Assembly (NCBI GenBank): GCA_025769875.1 | Contig: JAGFNK010000306.1 | Location: 1 to 63,832, forward strand | Length of the DNA: 63,832 nt | Direction of reading: 5' to 3' | Source of the DNA: Russula earlei | Lineage: Eukaryota; Basidiomycota; Agaricomycetes; Russulales; Russulaceae | Shown here: in pieces, positions 57,024 through 63,832 of the stretch | How positions within the stretch are numbered: the first letter of the stretch is position 1 | Layout: each line of letters begins with the position of its first letter | The notes under the pieces: model-generated | The model's input: only the letters and a program-made list of their open reading frames with translations | The model's database searches: none | Told to the model about the DNA's origin: nothing | Program-made: the position numbers and the translations under genes

Positions 57024-57759
57024 TTTGCCATCTGCAAGTGCTCGTTGAAGACATGATCAGGTAGGAGCATGATAGCTTTGTTATGGATGTTTTCTCCTTT
57101 GTGATCAGGTCGTCGTGATAGAATATTGGCAACAGTGTTAGACTTTCCAGGGATAGTTGTCAACTTGAAGTTGTATTCCTGGAGAAGGGCCATCCACCTT
57201 GCTTGACGTGGTGAAAGGTCCTGGGGTTTGCGGAAGTAGGCCAGATTGGCATGATCTGTGCGAATAGTTACTTCATGATGTGCCCCAAGTAGCCAGTGTC
57301 AATATTCTTTAAGGACAGATACTATTGCAAGTAGTTCTCTGTCATGGATATCATAGTTCCTTTCTGCTGGTAGTAGGGATCTTGAAAAATATACCAGAGG
57401 ATGGATACCATCTTCAAATTGCTGAGATATAGTGGCTCCCAGAGTGAAAGAAGAGGCATCAGCATCCACAATGAAAGGTTTGTTGAAGTCTGGGTTGTGA
57501 AGAACAGGGTAATGGGTGAAGATATTCTTAAGAATATTGAACGAAGATTCTGTGTAATTATCCCAGACCCAGGGTTTGTTCTTCTTAGTGAGCCAGACTA
57601 GGGGTTGAATGATATCCGAGTATTTTGGAATAAAGTTGCGATAGTAGTTCCCAAATCCAAGGAAAGAGCGTAGTTCATGTACTGTAGATTGGTAGGGGCT
57701 TTCCAATCACGGATTCCTTTGACTTTGATTGGGTCCATCTTGATCATTCCTTTGCCAAT
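57024..57759 (-). pseudogene. E6 RT thumb and RNase H fragment
   Basis: Minus strand: DPIKVKGIRDWKAPTNLQ and FLGFGNYYRNFIPKYSDIIQ (RT thumb), then RNase H DADASSFTLGATISQ, ERNYDIHDRELLAIV, TDHANLAYFRKP and GKSNTVANILSRRPD. A TGA near 57300 replaces an expected Arg (KEY-R-HWLLG). The right end is cut by the 5' LTR of F at 57760, so the rest of E6 RT, protease and gag should lie beyond F, outside the window. Confidence 0.8.
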
Positions 57760-58002
57760 TGTTACGAACCAAGGCCAGGTCCTGGCCATAGATTGTCCTA
57801 TTTCACTCAAGAGGGACCTCTCTCACTTTGCATTGCCGACTCCCTTCCATTTTCTGGGCTATCCCTCCTGCAGTACAAGATATCGCTATTGCAAAGGCAC
57901 TATAACACGACCAGGCACCCGTTTCCTAATCGGGTAATCATCGCGTGGCAGCCACATGGCCACCCAGCCACCAAGGACCCGAAACAGCGGCACAAACTCT
58001 TA

Positions 58003-58555
58003 GGCCCCTTTTACCAACCGAGAATTCTTAAATCTTGAACTTGAACTTGGATTTCGGGATTTTCCGGGAGTGACAGGAGTGACAGGAGTGATCTAAGTGA
58101 TATGATGTATATAATAAATTAATATGCATTTTTTTTTTGTTGTCATTTGCATACTCACATATTTGGGGTTACACATGATGTGTCAGCGTCAAACTCGGGG
58201 TCAAGCATCCAACTCGAGCTCAACATCTGGGTGCTTGCAGCCCCATTTTCACCAGAGCTGCACATACAAAATTTGCACAAAGATGTGCACCCACACATTG
58301 GTGACACATATTCTGCCTTATGACATGCTTGCAATACCCCACTTGGAAGGAGTGGAAGGAAGGGTTAGAAAAAATATTTTACATATCACATGTAAACCCA
58401 GCAAATCACACCGGAAAATAACTCATATTTGAAATAGACTCATATTAGTTTATTATGTCACTTACATCACACCTGTCATTCCTGTCACTCCCGGAAAATC
58501 CCGAAATCCAAGTTCAAGTTCAAGATTCAAGAATTCTTGGTTGGTAAAAGGGGCC
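58003..58555. mobile_element. MITE, Tourist/PIF-Harbinger-like
   Basis: 553 bp with long terminal inverted repeats: both ends read GGCCCCTTTTACCAACC and then pair for roughly 100 bp with few mismatches. Flanked by TTA on both sides (58000-58002 and 58556-58558). A GGCC start with a TTA target duplication fits the PIF/Harbinger group. No coding capacity. Confidence 0.8.
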
Positions 58556-58816
58556 TTAGAAACTATTGCATAAATCATCTGACGTCATCAAGGCTCCAAT
58601 GACATCATGGCTGACTGAGCGACTCCACAGTGACCTCATAGGCTCACTAAGCGCTCCACAGTGACATCATAATGATGTCATCACTCCACAATGATCAGTA
58701 ATGCGCTCAGTAAGCCTGAAACTTGACACAAGCAAGTTTATGCCTCTGTAGTCCTATTGGATGGTACCAAAGAGTCTAGAATAGTCCCAGTTCTTTGTAA
58801 TCGACCCTGTACACTG

Positions 58817-58858
58817 TATATAAGCCCCAATGAAGCATGGCAGTTGTCAGACTGTCCA
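58817..58858 (+). promoter_or_regulatory. LTR-C core promoter and predicted transcript start of F
   Basis: TATATAAG at 58817 and AGACTGTCCA at 58849-58858, 32 nt apart. The second motif is the exact reverse complement of the primer-binding site at 59147-59156, so transcription should begin at or near 58849. Confidence 0.6.
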
Positions 58859-59146
58859 TTTGTGATACTCTCATCTTCCTGGGTACTCCCCTGCGACTGC
58901 TCAGTCTAAAGATTCCCCTCGCCTCCAAGGTACTCTTCAACGACCACCTTGTTTAAAGCCCCCTCGCTACACTGGCCTCTAACCTTCGCCTTTGTCTCTT
59001 GCAACATCTACCAGTCCCCATCTGGTACCTCCTCATCGTTTGGCTCATCCTCTTGTTCAACACCGCTTACGCCGCGTATCATCTGTTCTGACCCTTGCCC
59101 ACCTGCTCCTGAGTCCTTAGTGATCAGCAGTACGTGTCTTGACATC

Positions 59147-59156
59147 TGGACAGTCT
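59147..59156 (+). promoter_or_regulatory. Primer-binding site of element F, self-priming type
   Basis: TGGACAGTCT lies two bases after the 5' LTR and is perfectly complementary to the predicted 5' end of the F transcript. It matches the Tf1/sushi self-priming arrangement; no tRNA 3' end was recognised. Confidence 0.65.
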
Positions 59157-59190
59157 CTCATCATCCCTGTATTGACCAGCCAACGCTCAA

Positions 59191-60114
59191 GTGTCCACTC
59201 CTAACTCCCCCACTTTGGTTAACACCTCCTTGCGCCTCCCTTCTCCTCTGCAACCTACCGCACGCACCGCCCTTCGCATCCTCACTGATGACGTCGACCC
59301 GGTCGACACATCCTCGCCCCTCAGCATCTTGTACTCCCCAACAGCCCCACCATCGTCTCCCACCATCACCCAGCTTATTCCAGGTGACTTTGTCCCTGTC
59401 GGCACTCCCCCTCCTGTGCAGAACGAGCAACAGCAAGCGGACTGACCTCCCTTGCCTGAAGGCTTCCTTGACCATCCCCCTTGCACAGCATTTCGCTTCC
59501 ACCCGCACCAGTACTTCGTCCTCCCTACCACCAATCATCACCAGGAGCAGTGGCGTCCCCTCCACGACTTGAATCATCAAGACTACCTTGGACGCATCCC
59601 TACCTCAGACCAACTTGCTCGTCGCGCATTCACAGACACCTTCACCACAGCCTTTCATGCACGCATCGTCCACACTTTTGTGGTCGAACCCTCCAACACT
59701 GCCCTTGCCACCCAGTACAATCTCACCCCCTTTGGCATCTGCTCCAATGTTGGGATATATGCCCCGGACGCTGACTTCCCCCTTGGACACATCGCATACA
59801 TTTTTAATACTTTGTTATTTAGGAAACTACTTACCTTGCCTGCTATCTACCACCCTGCTTACGAAGGCTCGTTTTGCTTATCTATCGTACACGACTTCTT
59901 GGATGGACGTCTCACTTTCGCATATGGCTACTTACACTTCGAGAAGAACAGTAACCACGTGTCCCTATGTCACTATTTGACTTATACAGTCGACACCATC
60001 CGCTTTAACCCCCAGCTACTTCGCTTTTGCTTTACGCCTCGTATCCCCCCTAACCCTCTCGAAATAATTGAGAGGTACCAGCTCGAAACTATAGATCTTG
60101 CGCACGGTTCTTAA
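59191..60114 (+). pseudogene. Element F pre-gag ORF, first part
   Basis: One frame of about 307 codons with a single TGA at 59443 (Arg fits). The N-terminus is Pro/Ser/Thr-rich (STPNSPTLV). After the TGA comes a folded-looking region rich in aromatic residues and His (FRFHPHQYFVLP, GRLTFAYGYLHFEKNSNHV). It lies between the primer site and gag, where these elements usually have a short leader. I recognise no domain. AATAAA occurs twice just after its TAA (about 60145-60160). Confidence 0.5.
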
Positions 60115-61686
60115 AAAGTAAGAACCACCCTTGTAACGCTTCAATAAAGATCGAATAAAAGATCCTTTTCTTGTTTTAACTAAAGTGCCATGAGAATACG
60201 CCCTAGAAGAAGACAAAGAAGAAGACGCTATCACTCGACACGTCTTAAGCCTAAACCATTATCGAACTTGGACCTCCGTCGAATTCCCCATCACCACTTT
60301 AACCAACTTACATGACGTACCAGAAGTTGAACCACCTCACGAGGATTTCCCCCACCTTATTGTTAAAGAGTTCCTTGGAGTCTTGCCTTTTGGACAACTT
60401 TTAAGCCACGACGAACACGCACTATACCTTGAAACCCTTAGTTGACTTCTACCACCAGCACGACAACAACTATTATATTGGCACCTTGCTCAAGCAAAGA
60501 ACATCCAAGGACAGCCAGTTGACTACCAATCTTTACGCACCAGTGGATTAAACCTCTGGACCAGAGTTATTCAACCACGCCACCACATTATTATCCACTC
60601 CTTGAGAACAGGATACCGCTTATTCTACTTAGCTTGGACATACATCAGCTACTATCATCTCACTGTCCAGTTCTACCACCTACGCCTCAACAGAATACAA
60701 AGGGAAAACCAATCTTACGTCCAACTTGCTGTTGTACCAGGAATACACAACACCTTTGATTGGGAGACTAACTCTTGGCTATACGACGCAGACTACAATC
60801 AACCTTGGGCAATTACCAGCCCAGACGCCTCATATACTGGTCCCCCTGCATACTATTCTGTCCCAGCAATCCTAGAAGCCTCAAGTCTCGCCCCTCGACC
60901 CCTCACACCAATTCAAACCACTGTCCCAACTAGCCAAGAACGTTGGTCTGCCAGCACAGAAGATACTGAGTCAAATCTGTGGACAGCAAGGTGTAACTGC
61001 AAAACAGAGTATTGCACATGCAACTTTCGACCAGATACACCTCCTACTCCTGACGGAATTACCTTGTGGACACCAGGCGATTACCACCTCCCCATTCGAT
61101 AAATCTGGCTCCACGACACAGGAGATGCGCGTCATCCCAACAACCCCCTGAGAGAGAAGCAATTCCCAACGCAAGAGGATTTCTTGTTGAAAGACCATTA
61201 CCTCCTACCCCTCCTGATGCCTACGTACCCTTGTTTACCAATCGTATTCCTACCCCTGTTATACCTATCCAACCCTTTGCATCACCCCTCGTTGAATCTC
61301 CTGATAGTACCGATCTTAGGAGTACTGATTTACACTGCTACTTACCAGAACAATCCTTCTTAGCATTAAACCTACCTATGCATTCAAGGAGAGAGTTAAT
61401 TGAATTCAAGAATTATTGTACCCAAGCCTGGCATCAACGACTGATGCACTTTATAGTTTACAAACACCCCACCAAGGAAATAAGTGACTTTGCCATCTCT
61501 CCAGCGGAATTTGAAGGATATCTGTGGAAAACCCGAGTAGTTCTAACACAAAGCAGTATCACTGAAGAATACTCCCGAATCCAGTTAAGAAAACATCAAG
61601 GAAGACCCAACTCTATTCAACTAAAGCCAGCCTACACCATTGCATATCCTTGGAACAACGGCCATTGGACTATAACAGTCGTCTAG
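60115..61686 (+). pseudogene. Element F pre-gag coding region, second part
   Basis: Coding character resumes at about 60193 (LEEDKEEDAITRHVL) and can be followed through one TGA near 60445 and a few frame changes to 61686. Visible segments are WHLAQAKNIQGQPVDYQ, FYLAWTYISYYHLTVQFY, a Cys cluster CNCKTEYCTCNF (60985-61030), and a C-terminal block AYTIAYPWNNGHWTITVV. Aromatic residues are frequent, but no family is recognised. It may be one long ORF with the first part, or an acquired gene. Confidence 0.45.
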
Positions 61687-61690
61687 ATCT

Positions 61691-63200
61691 ATGAGCACTA
61701 GGAGAGACATCACTGACGACAAAGAAAACTTGATCCCACTCTTATTTGAAAACCTCAGCTACGATACTGTAGACCACTGTTATCGAGGAAGATTTGCAGG
61801 ATTATCTATTATCAACCGTGGAAATCTTTCAGATTCTTGGTTTTACGAAGACGATAACGACGAAGTCACTACCGCCCAACTTAAAGCAGCAGCCCCAGGA
61901 GCAGAAAACATCCAAGAATTCAACCCATACAATTTCACAGGTCTCTTCCTAGATAAACCAGTCAAGTGGAGCCATTCTAGAAGATATTGGGTTTACTACA
62001 ACAACAAGGAAGTCGACTTTACAGCTAGAGCTACACAAGAAGTTACCGCTGTTCTAGGCACTGCACCAAGCATTCGAAGTGCTACTCCAGGACCCTCTAC
62101 CCAACGAAATACTCAACAACCCACTCCACATACAGTTAGCAACGTACCACAGACAATCCCTTGAACACTCACTCCAACTAGAATCCAGTTACAAGGTCCA
62201 GCTCCACCAATTGTTACAGTCACAACAACTCAGAACCCTACAATGTCAAGCAATCCATGTCTTGTTGGAACTGCACCAGAACCCTTTGATGGAAAGGCTG
62301 ATAATGCAGAAGCCTTTTGGGCAGCTTTGGCCAACTATTACTACATCAATGGCGACTCCTTTACAGATGAAAGCAAGAAAGTTGCCGCTGCACTAACCCA
62401 CTTTAAAGTAGGAACACCCGCCGGAGCATGGGCTAGAGAACAGACCACTAAGGCTATGGCTCGTACAATAGCAGACTATGGATCATGGGACGATTTCAAG
62501 AAAGCCTTTGCCGATCACTTTATCCCTGCAGAGGCAGAATTAGCCTCCGCTAACACCATGCACACTTATTATCAAGGGAAACTACCATTTAATGAATGGT
62601 ATCAGAAATGGTCACACCACGCATCACGAGCTACCACTGACTGAAAGAACAAAGATGTACAGCATTAGAAGAACATTAACCCAGCCCTACATCAGAAAAT
62701 ACTAGGGATCACTGCCAACACCAACTACACTTGCAGCCCTCATCAAAGCAGCAAGAGAATTTGACAACCTGTTCCACCTATACAACTCCACTGCTTTTCG
62801 AGGAGGACGCTCTGTGCGTACTCGAGGATTAAACACTCAAGGATCAGACAATCCCTTGGAAATTAACTTGTATCAAGGAGAACCTAACGAACGACCTTGG
62901 GAATCCAGAAGTGAAAGAAAACCTCTCACAGATGCAGAGAAAGAGTTTCGACGCAAGAACAACCTCTGTTATTATTGTGGAAAGAAGAACCATATGGCAA
63001 ACCAATGTAGAGCAAAGAAAGCAGCCCAAGGACGCCAACGACAAGGATCTCGCCCCCAAACAGTCAGGGCTACAACCATCCAAGATGAAAACATCGAACC
63101 TGCACAAGAGGAACCTATTCCTGTTGCATCATTAACAACTTGGAGAGAAACACTTGTGGACTCAATCCTCTGCCCCAGATCTGCTCCTATGGATTTTTAA
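61691..63200 (+). pseudogene. Element F Gag with zinc knuckle
   Basis: 61691-62644 is one frame broken by a TGA at 62162 (Arg expected). N-terminal block: ENLSYDTVDHCYRGRF and FTGLFLDKPVKWSHSRRYW. Capsid: EPFDGKADNAEAFWAALANY, GTPAGAWAREQTTKAMART and GSWDDFKKAFADHF. After a stop at 62642 and a frameshift, the C-terminal part continues from about 62760 to the knuckle CYYCGKKNHMANQC (62966-63007, perfect CCHC) and a basic tail, ending TAA 63198. A second fragment of this gag lies at 49081-51005. Confidence 0.8.
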
Positions 63201-63832
63201 TTGGACCCCCTTCTGCACTGAGAAGGGACACGGTCCAAATCAGTACGATACAAAGAGAAATCAATTACCCCAAAGTTTTTTCCAAGAATATTCGCTCCCC
63301 ATCCATTGCTTTAAAAGTTACTCTTGTGGGGAAGACAAGCGGCAAAGAAATCGGTGCAAGAGCCCTGCTCGACAGTGGAGCAGAAGGAATGATAATCCAT
63401 GAACGATTTGCACAAAGACATCACCTGCACCTTCGAACTATGACCAAACCCTTGCCAGCACAAAATGTAGATGGAACACAAAATGCCAATGGACTAATAC
63501 ATTTTAGCACCATCCAAAGACTTTGCATTCAAGCTGCACACAGGCACCACTCATGACGAACAAGCAGAATTCCTTGTCACTAACATTGGAGACCACGACA
63601 TTATCTTAGGAACAGATTGGCTACGACACCACAACCCAGATATTGATTGGGCAAATGATACAATCACACTGAGGAACTGCCCCCTGAACTTGCCTTACCA
63701 CACACCCAAGCATAACCATTGCATCTGCATCTGGAACGCGGAATTACCAAATACAAGCGCTTACTTTCCCTGAAGAAGAAGAACCCGAGTTTACGGACGT
63801 TTCTGCACTAATCTTCCCAGATACTGAAGGAC
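63201..63832 (+). pseudogene. Element F aspartic protease, frameshifted, runs off the window
   Basis: ARALLDSGAEGMIIHERFA carries the active-site DSG (about 63350-63410), then PAQNVDGTQNANG. A frameshift near 63535 leads to FLVTNIGDHDIILGTDWLRH and NPDIDWANDTITL, the second half of a retropepsin. The RT of F and its 3' LTR should follow beyond 63832. Confidence 0.8.

Larger units (their letters stand above)
57760..59144 (+). repeat. LTR family C, 5' LTR of element F, with a MITE inside
   Basis: From TGTTACGAACC to CGTGTCTTGACA. Without the 553-bp insert at 58003-58555 it is ~830 bp, like the solo copies. The flanks CCAAT and TCTGG differ, and F coding sequence follows, so this is a 5' LTR and not a solo LTR. 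Intact TGACGTCA at 58580-58587. The insert lies in U3, upstream of the TATA box. Confidence 0.85.

Noticed and set aside
57760..59144. Calling this LTR-C a solo LTR
   Set aside because: Flanks CCAAT and TCTGG do not match, and F internal sequence with a PBS follows, so it is a 5' LTR.

Overview
The window looks like transposon-rich DNA from a filamentous fungus, most likely a mushroom-forming basidiomycete. The evidence is a crowd of chromodomain Ty3/Gypsy (chromovirus) elements, a hAT transposase split by 50-60 nt introns, and a Crinkler-type (CRN) gene. The species cannot be named from the sequence. Apart from the first 8 kb, almost everything is mobile-element sequence in nested, mostly broken copies.

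Layout. 1-8.2 kb: a unit bounded by ~305-bp inverted repeats (1109-1416 and 7904-8207, about 92% identical). It holds a fragment of a BBC1/AIM3-like actin-patch protein, a two-exon CRN gene predicted to be 627 aa (ubiquitin-like header, nuclease-like domain, kinase), and 3 kb of pyrimidine-rich degenerate repeats. 8.2-12.5 kb: an LTR-like piece and the 3' half of minus-strand Gypsy E1. 12.5-13.1 kb: a Copia integrase scrap. 13.1-19.3 kb: Gypsy E2 (+) with its 3' LTR and a solo LTR inside. 19.3-27.6 kb: truncated LTR, a Gypsy scrap (E7), a hAT transposase, and several copies of a long-terminal-inverted-repeat family (G/H). 27.6-32.2 kb: Gypsy E4 (+), the best-preserved copy. 32.2-39.0 kb: Gypsy E3 (-) with 5' LTR, gag and pol, broken by a solo LTR. 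39.0-45.0 kb: Gypsy E5 (+) with 3' LTR. 45.0-52.5 kb: two inverted H copies around a fragment of Gypsy F, loaded with solo LTRs. 52.5-57.8 kb: Gypsy E6 (-). 57.8-63.8 kb: the 5' LTR and 5' half of Gypsy F (+), running off the window.

Main points. (1) Two families (F/LTR-C and E3/LTR-A) have a 10-11 nt primer-binding site just after the 5' LTR that is the exact reverse complement of a motif 32-34 nt downstream of the LTR TATA box. This is the signature of Tf1/sushi-type self-primed reverse transcription, and the equivalent start-site motif sits at the same spacing in other LTR families here. (2) E2 and E4 carry an internal copy of their 3' polypurine tract in mid-pol, a candidate central polypurine tract. 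(3) Four Gypsy families carry an extra ORF (about 410-540 codons) between the chromodomain integrase and the 3' LTR, each with a perfect CCHC zinc knuckle. (4) Most in-frame stops in the element genes are TGA where a conserved Arg is expected, which points to CGA-to-TGA decay at CpG. (5) Eight solo LTRs can be recognised; seven have perfect 5-bp target duplications and one has a one-base mismatch. They give a relative insertion order.
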